DNA of 36,679 nucleotides. It comes from Flavobacteriaceae bacterium (GTDB taxonomy: Bacteria > Bacteroidota > Bacteroidia > Flavobacteriales > Flavobacteriaceae). The stretch spans positions 1 to 36,679 of the forward strand of contig JALWKK010000095.1 in NCBI GenBank assembly GCA_027081505.1, given 5' to 3'. The notes beneath the pieces are model-generated. The model was given only the letters and a program-made list of their open reading frames with translations, did not search any database and was not told where the DNA came from. Positions 7,465-16,018 of this stretch are shown here, piece by piece; position 1 is the first letter of the stretch, and the number at the start of each line of letters is the position of its first letter. The translations under genes were made by a program, and so were the position numbers.

Positions 7465-8661
7465 ATGAAAAAATATCTTTTTCTTGTAGTATTAACTGTG
7501 GGTATGTCTGTTAATTCACAAGATATTGTTAAGACTAAGTTTGGTAAAGGACTAATTAATGTTATTGCAAAAGACAGCTCTTTTAGTTTAAAGTTTGATA
7601 CCAGATTTCAATTTCTCTCAACAAACCGGTGGGATAACAATGGTTCAAATTACGGTAAGCCATTATCCGATATTTTGATAAGAAGAGCAAGATTAAAGTT
7701 TGGTGGTTTTGCTTATACTCCAAAGCTTAAATATAAAATTGAGCTTGGTTTAAGCAACAGAGATGTTTCGGGAGCTTCTGTTTATACTTCCAATGCTCCG
7801 CGTTATATTTTGGATGCAGTAGTCAAATGGAATTTTTACAAAAATTTCGTGCTATGGGCTGGACAAACTAAGTTACCCGGTAACAGAGAGCGTGTTATAT
7901 CGTCTGCAAACCTTCAAATGGTAGATCGATCGTTGCTAAATAAAAAATTTAATATCGACCGAGATGTGGGTTTTCAAATTTGGCATCATTTTAAAATTAA
8001 TGATAAATTTTTGGTTAGAGAAGTATTTGCTTTTTCGCAAGGAGAAGGCAGAAATGTTACTTCCGGAAATTTGGGAGGGCATCAATACACCGGACGAATA
8101 GAAATGCTGCCGTTTGGTAATTTTTCCGGCAAAGGGGATTATAGCGGTGGAGATTTAAAGCGAGAAAGCACACCTAAGTTTTCATTGGGTATTACTTATG
8201 ATTATAACAATAATGCTGTTAAAACCCGAAGCAATATGGGAAATTATATGGAAAATGATGAAGGATTTTATCAAACAAACATTACTACCTTTTTTATTGA
8301 TGCTATGTTTAAGTACAAAGGGTTTTCTTTTATGGGCGAATTTGCTTCAAGAGAAGCAGAGGATCCGCTGGCAAAAAACTCAGACGGAACATTAACAGGA
8401 GATGTTGTTGAGGTAGGGAAATCGTTAAATCTGCAATCGGGGTATAATTTTAAAAATAATTGGGAAATTTCGGGGCGTTTTACAACAATCGATTGGGATA
8501 AAGCCATAATACTAAAAGATGTAACCAACCAATATACCTTAGGAATTTCTAAATATATTGTAGGACATAAATTAAAGGTTCAAAGTGATATTAGTTATAC
8601 TACGGAAGGAGGAAATGCTTCCGGAATTTTATACAGATTACAATTTGAAATTCAATTTTAA
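7465..8661 (+). CDS. Phosphate-selective porin O/P family outer-membrane protein
   Basis: This 398-residue protein starts MKKYLFLVVLTVGMSVNSQ, a signal peptide with cleavage after NSQ. It continues with porin-like strands: FDTRFQFLSTNRW, LIRRARLKFGGF, YKIELGLSNRD, FVLWAGQTKLPGNRERV, KFNIDRDVGFQIWHHF, and a C-terminal strand LYRLQFEIQF ending in Phe. The RRARLKFGG and GQTKLPGNRER segments are typical of the OprO/OprP (porin_O_P) family, whose members form outer-membrane channels for phosphate or polyphosphate. The length fits. A Pit-type phosphate permease follows after 73 bp, and a candidate Pho box lies upstream, so the pair probably forms a two-membrane phosphate uptake route. Family members can also accept other anions, so specificity is inferred from the neighbour. 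Confidence 0.88.
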   Translation: MKKYLFLVVLTVGMSVNSQDIVKTKFGKGLINVIAKDSSFSLKFDTRFQFLSTNRWDNNGSNYGKPLSDILIRRARLKFGGFAYTPKLKYKIELGLSNRDVSGASVYTSNAPRYILDAVVKWNFYKNFVLWAGQTKLPGNRERVISSANLQMVDRSLLNKKFNIDRDVGFQIWHHFKINDKFLVREVFAFSQGEGRNVTSGNLGGHQYTGRIEMLPFGNFSGKGDYSGGDLKRESTPKFSLGITYDYNNNAVKTRSNMGNYMENDEGFYQTNITTFFIDAMFKYKGFSFMGEFASREAEDPLAKNSDGTLTGDVVEVGKSLNLQSGYNFKNNWEISGRFTTIDWDKAIILKDVTNQYTLGISKYIVGHKLKVQSDISYTTEGGNASGILYRLQFEIQF

Positions 8662-8691
8662 AAACATAACGATTTCGTAACAAACAATTAA

Positions 8692-8715
8692 AAAACAAAA
8701 CTTAAGTTTGTTTTA
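8692..8715 (+). promoter_or_regulatory. Intercistronic hairpin between porin and Pit permease genes
   Basis: AACAAAACTT and AAGTTTGTT can pair around CTTAAG with one bulged A, followed by T residues. It lies in the 73-bp gap and could stabilise the porin message or attenuate into the permease gene. The structure is AT-rich and weak. Confidence 0.3.
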
Positions 8716-8734
8716 GTAAAAAATGAATTAAACT

Positions 8735-10975
8735 ATGGATAATATTTATATTTTAATGATTGTTGCTTTAGCAATTTTGGCTATAGCCGATTTAGTTGTA
8801 GGAGTTAGTAACGATGCCGTAAACTTCTTAAATTCTGCTTTTGGCACAAAAGCAATTTCTTTTAAAACTATATTGGTAGTTGCAAGCATCGGTGTAGCAG
8901 TTGGAGCACTCACTTCCAGCGGAATGATGGAAGTTGCTAGAAAAGGTATTTTTAATCCGGGCGAATTTTATTTTAACGAAATTATGATAATTTTTATGGC
9001 GGTGATGATTACCGATATTCTACTGTTAGACTTTTTCAATACGTTAGGAATGCCTACATCGACAACTGTTTCGATTGTGTTTGAATTACTTGGAGCAGCC
9101 GTTGCAATGTCACTCATTAAAATAAGCGCTTCAAACGGAAGTCTTTTTGATTTAACAAACTATATAAATACAGAAAAAGCTTCATTAATTATCTTTGGGA
9201 TTTTGTTATCTGTAATTGTGGCGTTCTCGGTAGGCGCTATTATTCAGTACATATCCAGATCATTACTGTCTTTTAGATTTGAAGAAAAACCCAAATGGGT
9301 AGCAGCCCTTTTTGGAGGTATTGCCGCAACTGCCATTACGTATTTTATTCTTTTAAAAGGATTAAAAGGAGCCGGGTTTGTGCCTGGTGATTTTAAAAAT
9401 TGGGTGATGGCAAATACACTTACTATTGTTGGGGTGAGTTTTGTTTTTTGGATATTATTTTCGAGTTTGCTTACTTACGTATTTAAGGTTAACGTCTATA
9501 AATTTATTATTATAATAGGTACATTTGCTATTGCATTGGCTTTTGCAGGAAATGATTTGGTTAATTTTATAGGCGTACCCATAGGCGCCTGGCAAGCCTA
9601 CCAAAACTGGCAAGTATCCGGAGTTGCGGCAGATACATTCCGAATGACGGCAATGGCAAGTAAACAACACGCACCTACTTTATTATTATTGCTTGCCGGA
9701 GTTATTATGATAATCACATTATGGACATCAAAAAAAGCACGAGCAGTTTTAAAAACATCTATCGATTTATCCAGCCAAGACGACGTGAAAGAACGCTTTG
9801 AACCCAACTGGTTATCTCGGTCAATTGTGAGAGGATCTATACTTATTTCTAAATATATCGCAACAATTATACCTTTTAGTTTGCAAGAAAGAATCGATAA
9901 ACAATTCTTAATGCCGGCGACCATACAGACCAAAACCATTAACAACGAGAAACCTGCTTTTGATATGGTACGAGCGGCTGTTAATCTTATGGTGGCTAGT
10001 ATACTAATTTCTATTGCAACATCATATAAATTGCCACTATCAACAACCTATGTTACCTTCATGGTAGCAATGGGTACCTCACTGGCAGATAGAGCTTGGG
10101 GAAGCGAAAGTGCTGTATATCGAGTTGCAGGAGTTTTAAATGTAATAGGAGGTTGGTTTTTTACTGCTTTAAGTGCTTTTACAGCAGCCGGTATTATCGC
10201 TTATTTAATTTATTTGGGAGGTGCAGCTATGATTGCCGTATTGCTCTTGTTAGTCATTTTAATAGTAATAAGAAATTATATTAAGCATAAAAACAAGGGA
10301 AAATCCATAGACCCTTCTGCTCTTAAAAAAACAGAAAGCAAGACCGTACAAGGCATTATTCAGGAAAGTGCAACCCATATTTCGACTGTGGTTTCCAGAA
10401 CCAATAAAATATATACCAATATGCTTAAAGGTCTTGCTAAGCAAGATTTAAAAAGCCTTAAAAAAAGTAGAAAAGGAGTCGAAAAATTAAACAGCGAAAT
10501 TGATGAATTAAGAGATGATATATTTTATTTTATTAAAAATCTAGATGAAACCAGTGTGCGAGGGAGTAATTTTTATATTATTATTTTAAGCTACCTTCAA
10601 GATATGGCACAATCATTAGATTTTCTATCTAAAGCCAGTTATAAACACATTAATAATAATCATAAAAAATTACGTTTTAGTCAAATTAAAGACCTGCAAG
10701 AAATAGACCAATCATTGAGTGAGTTATTAAATGATATTGAAATTATATTTAAAAACAGAGAATTTGAAAAAATAGGAAATGTTTTGGTGCGTAAACAAAA
10801 AGCCTTCGATTATTTGGCAATGAAAATTGATAAACAAATTAATCGTACACGTACCGAAGAGTCTAGCCCTAAAAACACCACGCTTTATTTTAGCTTGTTA
10901 ATGGAAACCAAAGATTTAATTACTGCTATTATGAATTTAATGGAAGAGTATTATAATAGTTACAAGAAGAAGTAA
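8735..10975 (+). CDS. Inorganic phosphate transporter (Pit/PiT family) with C-terminal DUF47/PhoU-like domain
   Basis: The 746-residue protein is far longer than a simple Pit permease of about 500 residues. The first 510 residues carry the duplicated PiT signatures: VVGVSNDAVNFLNSA near residue 22, with the TSTTVSIVFELLGAAVA segment, and AGNDLVNFIGVPIGAW near 272, with the LPLSTTYVTFMVAMGTSLADRAWG segment. Membrane segments run to about residue 515. The remaining 230 residues are hydrophilic and helical (THISTVVSRTNKIYTNMLKGL, SEIDELRDDIFYFIKNLDET) and resemble DUF47/PhoU-like proteins, which are usually encoded separately beside pit genes. The permease probably imports phosphate by proton or sodium symport, with a built-in cytoplasmic regulatory domain. 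It is the second gene after the porin. Confidence 0.92.
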   Translation: MDNIYILMIVALAILAIADLVVGVSNDAVNFLNSAFGTKAISFKTILVVASIGVAVGALTSSGMMEVARKGIFNPGEFYFNEIMIIFMAVMITDILLLDFFNTLGMPTSTTVSIVFELLGAAVAMSLIKISASNGSLFDLTNYINTEKASLIIFGILLSVIVAFSVGAIIQYISRSLLSFRFEEKPKWVAALFGGIAATAITYFILLKGLKGAGFVPGDFKNWVMANTLTIVGVSFVFWILFSSLLTYVFKVNVYKFIIIIGTFAIALAFAGNDLVNFIGVPIGAWQAYQNWQVSGVAADTFRMTAMASKQHAPTLLLLLAGVIMIITLWTSKKARAVLKTSIDLSSQDDVKERFEPNWLSRSIVRGSILISKYIATIIPFSLQERIDKQFLMPATIQTKTINNEKPAFDMVRAAVNLMVASILISIATSYKLPLSTTYVTFMVAMGTSLADRAWGSESAVYRVAGVLNVIGGWFFTALSAFTAAGIIAYLIYLGGAAMIAVLLLLVILIVIRNYIKHKNKGKSIDPSALKKTESKTVQGIIQESATHISTVVSRTNKIYTNMLKGLAKQDLKSLKKSRKGVEKLNSEIDELRDDIFYFIKNLDETSVRGSNFYIIILSYLQDMAQSLDFLSKASYKHINNNHKKLRFSQIKDLQEIDQSLSELLNDIEIIFKNREFEKIGNVLVRKQKAFDYLAMKIDKQINRTRTEESSPKNTTLYFSLLMETKDLITAIMNLMEEYYNSYKKK

Positions 10976-11150
10976 TCTGTGTTTTTTCTTTTGCCTTTTT
11001 TTAAACTGTCTTATTTTTGGGGGATGTTACATTTCTTCTGATATATATATCCTGTTTAGTTGGGAGTTAAATAAGGAAAAATAGCAGCAATTTGACTATC
11101 AAAAGCCACATTTAGGGGTAAATCAAAGTTACTTTCTTAGAAGGAGTACA

Positions 11151-11894
11151 TTATTTTTTTTGACTTTCCATTGTGCGCTTAAGCTTATAATAAGCTCTTT
11201 TTGCGGCGCGTTCTTCGGCTTTCTTTTTTGAAGTGGCTCGGGCTTTAGCTACGGTTTGGTTTTCTAATTGAAGCTTAACGGCAAAATATTTCAGGCTTTC
11301 GTTTCCGGTGTCTTCGTAGACATGAAACTTAAATTCCCGTTTGTTTTTCTGACACCATTCAATAAAAAGACTTTTGTAACTAATTATTTTTCCTTCTAAT
11401 TTTTGAATGTCCACATAAGGTTTAATTACTCTTTTCTGAATAAATTTTTCACAATAAGAAAAGCCTCTATCCAGATAAATGGCACCAACCAATGCTTCAA
11501 AAAGATTTCCGTGAATGTTTTGCCCAAATTGGTTTGACGGCACCGAAGTTCGTACAAATTTTATTAAATTCAAGTCTCTTCCCAACTCGTTAAGGTGTTC
11601 TCTACTCACCACTTTCGAGCGCATTTTGGTGAGGTATCCTTCGTCTCCGGTAGGCACTTTTTTAAATAAATGTGCCGCAATTACCATTCCTAGAACGGCA
11701 TCGCCGAGAAATTCTAACCGTTCGTAACTAATGGTGTTTCCTTCACTGGTTTTTTTATTAAGCGATCGGTGGGTAAAGGCTTTTTGGTAAAAGGATAAAT
11801 TTTTTGGTGAAAAGGTTATAATTTTTTTAACAGCAGTATAAAACTCTCCGCCTTTTTCAGTTTTGGAGGAAAATATGTTTTTTAATAATGCCAT
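11151..11894 (-). CDS. rnc: Ribonuclease III
   Basis: This 247-residue protein has the RNase III signature YERLEFLGDAVL at residues 57-68 and the second acidic cluster FEALVGAIYLD at 132-142 (metal-binding Glu61, Asp65 and Glu133). A double-stranded RNA-binding domain runs from about 173 to 240, ending in the SKKKAEERAAKRAYYKL helix. It cuts double-stranded RNA in rRNA precursors and other transcripts in the cytoplasm. The start lies 9 bp after the fabF stop, and the acpP-fabF-rnc order is conserved in Flavobacteriia. The C-terminal tail is short and basic. The 175 bp between its end and the convergent pit gene show no clear terminator hairpin. Confidence 0.97.
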   Translation of the reverse strand: MALLKNIFSSKTEKGGEFYTAVKKIITFSPKNLSFYQKAFTHRSLNKKTSEGNTISYERLEFLGDAVLGMVIAAHLFKKVPTGDEGYLTKMRSKVVSREHLNELGRDLNLIKFVRTSVPSNQFGQNIHGNLFEALVGAIYLDRGFSYCEKFIQKRVIKPYVDIQKLEGKIISYKSLFIEWCQKNKREFKFHVYEDTGNESLKYFAVKLQLENQTVAKARATSKKKAEERAAKRAYYKLKRTMESQKK

Positions 11895-11903
11895 TAACAG
11901 GTT

Positions 11904-13160
11904 TTATTCCGGCTTGTGTTTTTTAAACAATATACAAGCATTGTGTCCACCAAACCCAAAAGTATTACTCATCGCATAGTTGATTTCACATTTTTGGGCT
12001 TTGTTAAGCGTTAAGTTTAAGGTAGGGTCTATGGTTTCATCTACCGTACTGTGGTTAATGGTAGGAGGTACCAAACTGTGTTGTATTGCCAAGATAGAAG
12101 CAATGGCTTCTACTGCTCCGGCGGCACCCAAAAGGTGACCGGTCATCGACTTTGTAGAATTTATGCAAATATCTTTTGTATGGGAGCCAAAAACCTTAAT
12201 AATGGCTTTTAGCTCGGCTACGTCTCCCAGAGGAGTTGCCGTACCGTGTGTGTTGATGTGGTCAATTTTATCGGGAGAAATTTTTGCGTCTTCCAGACAA
12301 TTTATCATAACTCTTTCAACACCTATACCTTCCGGATGTGGAGCGGTCATGTGATAGGCATCGCTTGACATTCCGCCACCTATAACTTCGGCATAAATTT
12401 TTGCGTCTCTTTTTTTGGCGTGTTCGTATTCTTCCAAAATAAGCGCACCCGACCCTTCGCCCAGGACAAAGCCGTCACGTGTAGCATCGAAAGGTCTCGA
12501 AGCGGTTTCGGGACTCTCGTTACGTGTAGATAATGCGTGCATAGCATTAAAACCGCCCATGCCTGCCTTGGTAACTGCAGCCTCACTACCTCCGGTTACA
12601 ATAATATCGCATTTTCCTAACCGAATGTAATTAAAAGCATCTATAATTGCGTTTGCCGCAGAGGCACAAGCAGAAACTGTTGCGTAATTAGGACCCATAA
12701 AACCGTATTTGATAGAAATATTACCGGGAGCAATATCGGCTATCATTTTAGGAATAAAGAAGGGGTTGAAACGAGGTGTTCCATCCCCTTCTGCAAAATT
12801 TATTACTTCGTTCTGAAAAGTTTCCAGCCCACCAATACCGGCTCCCCAAATAACACCAACTCTAAATTTATCTATAGTTTCAAGATTTAATTTGGAGTCT
12901 TCTATTGCTTCTTGCGAAGATACTAAAGCATACTGGGCAAAACGGTCAAGCTTTCGGGCTTCTTTTCGGTTAAAATAATCCAGCGGATTAAAATTTTTAA
13001 TCTCACAAGCGAATTTTGTTTTGAACTTTTCGGTATCAAAATAGGTAATAGGAGCGCAACCGCTTTTCCCGGTTTTTAATCCTTCCCAATACTCCGGAAT
13101 ATTGTTACCTATGGGTGTTAATGCACCCAGTCCTGTTACAACAACTCGCTTAAGTTCCAT
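11904..13160 (-). CDS. fabF: Beta-ketoacyl-ACP synthase II
   Basis: The protein has 418 residues, usual for KAS II. The catalytic triad is complete: Cys165 in VSACASAANAI, His305 in HINTHGTATPLGD and His342 in STKSMTGHLLGAAG, with Lys337 also in place. It condenses acyl-ACP with malonyl-ACP during fatty acid elongation in the cytoplasm. It lies between acpP (12 bp upstream) and rnc (9 bp downstream), so the carrier and the condensing enzyme are made from one transcript. Nothing in the sequence departs from the family. Confidence 0.98.
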   Translation of the reverse strand: MELKRVVVTGLGALTPIGNNIPEYWEGLKTGKSGCAPITYFDTEKFKTKFACEIKNFNPLDYFNRKEARKLDRFAQYALVSSQEAIEDSKLNLETIDKFRVGVIWGAGIGGLETFQNEVINFAEGDGTPRFNPFFIPKMIADIAPGNISIKYGFMGPNYATVSACASAANAIIDAFNYIRLGKCDIIVTGGSEAAVTKAGMGGFNAMHALSTRNESPETASRPFDATRDGFVLGEGSGALILEEYEHAKKRDAKIYAEVIGGGMSSDAYHMTAPHPEGIGVERVMINCLEDAKISPDKIDHINTHGTATPLGDVAELKAIIKVFGSHTKDICINSTKSMTGHLLGAAGAVEAIASILAIQHSLVPPTINHSTVDETIDPTLNLTLNKAQKCEINYAMSNTFGFGGHNACILFKKHKPE

Positions 13161-13172
13161 AAAGAAGTATTT

Positions 13173-13406
13173 TTATTTAGCTTCTTCAATATAAGAGATT
13201 GCTTGACCTACCGTAGCAATGTTTTCGGCTTGGTCGTCCGGAATTTGAATATCAAATTCTTTTTCAAATTCCATAATAAGCTCTACTGTGTCCAAGGAGT
13301 CTGCTCCCAAGTCGTTTGTGAAGCTGGCTTCGTTTACAACTTCGTTTTCGTCAACTCCTAATTTGTCTACGATAATAGCTTTTACTCTTGATGCAATGTC
13401 TGACAT
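13173..13406 (-). CDS. acpP: Acyl carrier protein
   Basis: The 77-residue acidic protein has the phosphopantetheine site Ser37 in [16 protein letters not shown], flanked by the four-helix pattern of ACP. It carries growing fatty acid chains as thioesters for FabF, encoded directly downstream, and for other synthases. It is the first gene of the acpP-fabF-rnc unit. A likely promoter, TATTTTTG on the minus strand at 13445-13438, lies about 30 bp before the start codon. The sequence is close to the family consensus. Confidence 0.98.
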   Translation of the reverse strand: MSDIASRVKAIIVDKLGVDENEVVNEASFTNDLGADSLDTVELIMEFEKEFDIQIPDDQAENIATVGQAISYIEEAK

Positions 13407-13437
13407 AATTATTGTTTTTTAATTTAATTATAAGTGG

Positions 13438-13445
13438 CAAAAATA
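13438..13445 (-). promoter_or_regulatory. Probable -7 box of the acpP-fabF-rnc promoter
   Basis: The minus strand reads TATTTTTG, an exact fit to TAnnTTTG, and would start transcription about 25 bp before acpP. No clear -33 TTG is seen at the best distance; GTGTTT at 13466-13461 is the nearest match. Confidence 0.45.
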
Positions 13446-13777
13446 AAATTTTTTAATTTAAAACACTATTTTAAGTTTAAAATGTGCCTTTAAACTGATT
13501 TTTTTTGGTGAAGTTACTCCATTTTGCCTTACTTTTATTGTTTATTATTTTTAACTTCTCGAACAAATTTACAAATTTTATCAGATTCATCGTTGTTTTT
13601 GATTCATTTAATTGGTTTTTATTCTCAAACGAGAAATCTTTTTTATTAAAAACTTTGTTCAAAATATTGCCTTACAAGAAGGATGCCAAGATTTTTTTAA
13701 TTCATTCTTATTAATATTATCTTATTTGTATTTTATATCTTGCGAGCGAATAGCTGTAAACAAAACGAATTACTTCT
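13446..13777. other. Divergent spacer between acpP and purN
   Basis: About 330 bp of very AT-rich DNA separate the divergent genes. I see no recognisable riboswitch (no purine aptamer features), no tRNA and no convincing small gene; frames of 60-70 codons on both strands are low-complexity Asn/Lys/Phe or Leu/Phe strings. A small hairpin TTCTC-AAAC-GAGAA lies near 13622-13635. Promoters for purN are presumably in the last 80 bp, but no exact TAnnTTTG box stands out. Confidence 0.5.
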
Positions 13778-14353
13778 ATGAAACGTATCGTTATTTTTGC
13801 ATCCGGGAGTGGGACAAATGCTCAAAATATAGCTGAATATTTTAATAGTAGCCCAAAAGCTAGGGTGTCGATAATCCTTTCTAATAACAAAAACGCTTAC
13901 GTATTAGTTAGGGCTAAGAAACTAAATATTCCCACTGTATGTTTTACCAAAGAAGAATTACAAGGTTCTAATAAAGTTTTGGGAATTTTACAGAATGAAA
14001 ATCCGGATATTATTGTGTTAGCCGGATTTTTATTAAAGTTTCCGGAAAATATTATACGGCAATTTCCTGACAAAATTATTAACATTCATCCGGCTCTTCT
14101 TCCTAAATATGGGGGAAAAGGAATGTATGGTATGCGTGTGCATCAAGCTGTAATTGATAATCAAGAAAAAGAAACAGGCATTACTATTCATTATGTAAAT
14201 AAAGATTATGATAAGGGAGCGATTATTTTTCAGAAAAGTATCCTTGTTTCAAAAAAGGACACTCCCGAAAGTATTGCTCAAAAAGTACATGCGCTTGAGT
14301 ACGACCATTTTCCCAAAGTAATTGAAAAACTTTTAATGTCGGAAAAAGGATAA
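13778..14353 (+). CDS. purN: Phosphoribosylglycinamide formyltransferase
   Basis: This 191-residue protein has the N-terminal FASGSGTNAQNIAEYF loop that binds the substrate phosphate. The catalytic set is present: Asn102 and His104 in INIHPALLPKYGG and Asp145 in DYDKGAII. It transfers a formyl group from 10-formyltetrahydrofolate to GAR, the third step of purine synthesis, in the cytoplasm. The loop after LLPKY reads GGKGMYG rather than the PGLHTH of E. coli, which is a usual Bacteroidota variant. The gene is divergent from acpP and stands alone, with the nitroreductase gene starting 74 bp downstream. Confidence 0.97.
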   Translation: MKRIVIFASGSGTNAQNIAEYFNSSPKARVSIILSNNKNAYVLVRAKKLNIPTVCFTKEELQGSNKVLGILQNENPDIIVLAGFLLKFPENIIRQFPDKIINIHPALLPKYGGKGMYGMRVHQAVIDNQEKETGITIHYVNKDYDKGAIIFQKSILVSKKDTPESIAQKVHALEYDHFPKVIEKLLMSEKG

Positions 14354-14397
14354 AGGAGTTTGTTATTTTTGTTACAAAGCAATTTTTATTTTTATAG

Positions 14398-14405
14398 TAG
14401 TTTTG
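14398..14405 (+). promoter_or_regulatory. Possible -7 box for the nitroreductase gene
   Basis: TAGTTTTG fits TAnnTTTG and lies 22 bp before the start codon. A second match, TATTTTTG at 14364-14371, is further upstream. No matching -33 element is at the best distance for the nearer one, so the choice between them is open. Confidence 0.3.
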
Positions 14406-14427
14406 CTTCACTAAAAACAATTCGGGT

Positions 14428-14976
14428 ATGATTTTAAAAATTATTAAAAACCGGCGATCGGTCTATCCGCCACAATACAACGATACTCCGATAACCAGAG
14501 AAGATATTTATGATATTTTGGAAGCGGCAAACTATGCCCCAACGCATAAAAGAACTCAACCTTGGCGTTTTAAGATTATGCACAGCGAAACTTCTAAAAA
14601 AGCTTTTGGCGAAGCCCTTTCTGAAGCATATAAAGCATTTGCGCCTAAGTTTTCAAAAATTCAGTTTAAAAAAATAAAAGAAAAGCCCGTAAAGTCGGGT
14701 GCTGTAATAGCCGTTTGTATGAAACGCGACGAAAATGTAGCCTTGTGGGAAGAGCAAGCGGCAGTTGCTATGGCGGTACAAAATATGTGGTTACTTACTA
14801 CCGAAAAAGGTATCGGAGCTTACTGGGGGACACCACCTTTTGCCAACAAACTAAACAATTTTTTTAAGTTGGAAGAAACCGAAGTATGTTTGGGTTTTTT
14901 CTTTATGGGACATACGGACGAATTTCCGGAAGATTGGAACCGAAGACCTGTTGAAAAACTAACACAATGGCTTTAA
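14428..14976 (+). CDS. Nitroreductase family flavoprotein
   Basis: The 182-residue protein belongs to the FMN-dependent nitroreductase superfamily. The N-terminal IKNRRSVYPPQYNDTPITREDIYDILEAANYAPTHKRTQPWRF contains the Arg-Arg-Ser flavin-binding turn and the AxxAPTxxNxQPW-like segment, and the middle has AVAMAVQNMWLLTTEKGIGAYW, which also contacts FMN. The segment GFFFMGHTDEFPEDWNRRP near the end matches small single-domain members such as YdjA. These enzymes reduce nitro compounds or quinones with NAD(P)H, and the natural substrate here is unknown. It ends immediately next to the convergent DUF456 gene with no spacer, so the two 3' ends probably overlap as transcripts. Confidence 0.88.
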   Translation: MILKIIKNRRSVYPPQYNDTPITREDIYDILEAANYAPTHKRTQPWRFKIMHSETSKKAFGEALSEAYKAFAPKFSKIQFKKIKEKPVKSGAVIAVCMKRDENVALWEEQAAVAMAVQNMWLLTTEKGIGAYWGTPPFANKLNNFFKLEETEVCLGFFFMGHTDEFPEDWNRRPVEKLTQWL

Positions 14977-15477
14977 TTAAAACCATACACCCTTATATTC
15001 CCAAACTTTAATGATAAAGAGGATTAAATAAATTAGTGTTGCCATTAATTTCATAAAGGTTGATGCCAAAAAGCCGATGAATGAACCGAAAGCTGCCTTA
15101 AAAGCTTGATTGCCATCTTTTTTAGCAATTAATAATTCTCCCATTAACGCTCCTACAAATGGACCGATAATAATACCAAAAGGAACGGGAGCCAAAAACC
15201 CGACAACTAAACCTAAGACGGCACCCCACACACCCGCTTTACTACCTCCAAACTTTTTTGTGCCTATTGCAGGTACGATATAATCCATCACATAAATAAA
15301 AACGGCAATCACTAATGTAATTCCTAAAAACCACCAATCCGGCTTAATAGAAGGAGATAAATAAAGCATCAATAATCCTAACCAACTTATAGGTGTTCCG
15401 GGTAAAACCGGTAAAATACTTCCTACAATGCCCAAAAGCATCAATAAAAAACCGAGAATAAGAAAAAATATATCCAT
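14977..15477 (-). CDS. DUF456 family membrane protein
   Basis: The 166-residue protein is almost entirely hydrophobic, with about five membrane segments. It has the glycine-rich turns typical of DUF456: LLGIVGSILPVLPGTPISWLG near residue 16, FGGSKAGVWGAVLGLVVGFL near 77 and PFGIIIGPFVGALMGELL near 99. The family is widespread and its function is unknown. It starts about 180 bp from the divergent BlaI-type gene and is read in the opposite direction. I cannot suggest a role beyond an inner-membrane protein. Confidence 0.85.
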   Translation of the reverse strand: MDIFFLILGFLLMLLGIVGSILPVLPGTPISWLGLLMLYLSPSIKPDWWFLGITLVIAVFIYVMDYIVPAIGTKKFGGSKAGVWGAVLGLVVGFLAPVPFGIIIGPFVGALMGELLIAKKDGNQAFKAAFGSFIGFLASTFMKLMATLIYLILFIIKVWEYKGVWF

Positions 15478-15524
15478 AATTTCACACTATCTGTCTGTAA
15501 AATTAAAAAAAGTTACAAATTTTT

Positions 15525-15565
15525 AACTAAAAAATTAGTTTAAACTAAAAATTTAGTTATATTTG
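15525..15565 (+). promoter_or_regulatory. Tandem BlaI-type operators overlapping the promoter
   Basis: Two 16-bp dyads with the same half-site, AACTAA-AAAA-TTAGTT (15525-15540) and AACTAAA-AA-TTTAGTT (15543-15558), lie 18 bp apart. They run directly into TATATTTG (15558-15565), an exact TAnnTTTG box. The geometry is that of a BlaI/MecI operator-promoter and implies autorepression. The start codon is 90 bp further on. Confidence 0.65.
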
Positions 15566-15655
15566 AATTCTCTTAAAAAAGATTAAAACATTTTTTAAGA
15601 AAATATTCCAAATTTATTTTAAATCTGTGAAGTCTAATAAACAAAACATAAATAA

Positions 15656-16018
15656 ATGAAACAACTTACCAAAGCCGAAGAAGATATTATGCTTCAATTA
15701 TGGGAACTTGAAGAAGCAAATGTGAGTGCTATTATTGAAGAATTGCCTCACCCCAAACCTGCATACAATACTGTATCGACTATTGTTAGAATACTTGAAA
15801 GCAAAGGCTTCGTAGGATACAAAAAGCAAGGAAGAGGACATATTTATTTTCCGTTGGTAAGCAAAGAAGATTATAGTTATCAATCGTTGCAAAAACTAAA
15901 AGACGGTTATTTTAAAGGTTCTTTTAAAAGTATGGTGTCCTTTTTTGTAAACAGAAACGATATGACTATTAAGGAGTTGGAAGCAGTTTTAAAAGAAATT
16001 AATACCGAAAAACCATGA
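15656..16018 (+). CDS. BlaI/MecI/CopY family transcriptional repressor
   Basis: The 120-residue protein shows the BlaI winged helix: LTKAEEDIMLQLWELEEANVSAIIEELP, AYNTVSTIVRILESKGFVGYKKQGRGHIYFPLVSKEDY. The C-terminal third is the dimerisation helix, which in this family is cut by the partner protease to relieve repression. Its stop overlaps the start of the M56 peptidase gene by 4 bp (ATGA), as in BlaI-BlaR pairs. Tandem dyads in its promoter fit autoregulation. No beta-lactamase gene is in this window, so the pair probably senses something other than a beta-lactam. The start is the only sensible ATG. Confidence 0.94.
   Translation: MKQLTKAEEDIMLQLWELEEANVSAIIEELPHPKPAYNTVSTIVRILESKGFVGYKKQGRGHIYFPLVSKEDYSYQSLQKLKDGYFKGSFKSMVSFFVNRNDMTIKELEAVLKEINTEKP

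Noticed and set aside
13477-13714. Small frames between acpP and purN on both strands
   Set aside because: They are low-complexity Asn/Lys or Phe/Leu strings with no start context, typical of AT-rich spacers.
13446-13777. Purine riboswitch before purN
   Set aside because: None of the conserved loop-loop sequences of the purine aptamer are visible, only a small TTCTC/GAGAA hairpin.
15525-15565. Sites for control of a beta-lactamase by the BlaI-type pair
   Set aside because: No beta-lactamase gene or penicillin-binding sensor domain is in the window, so a beta-lactam response is not supported.
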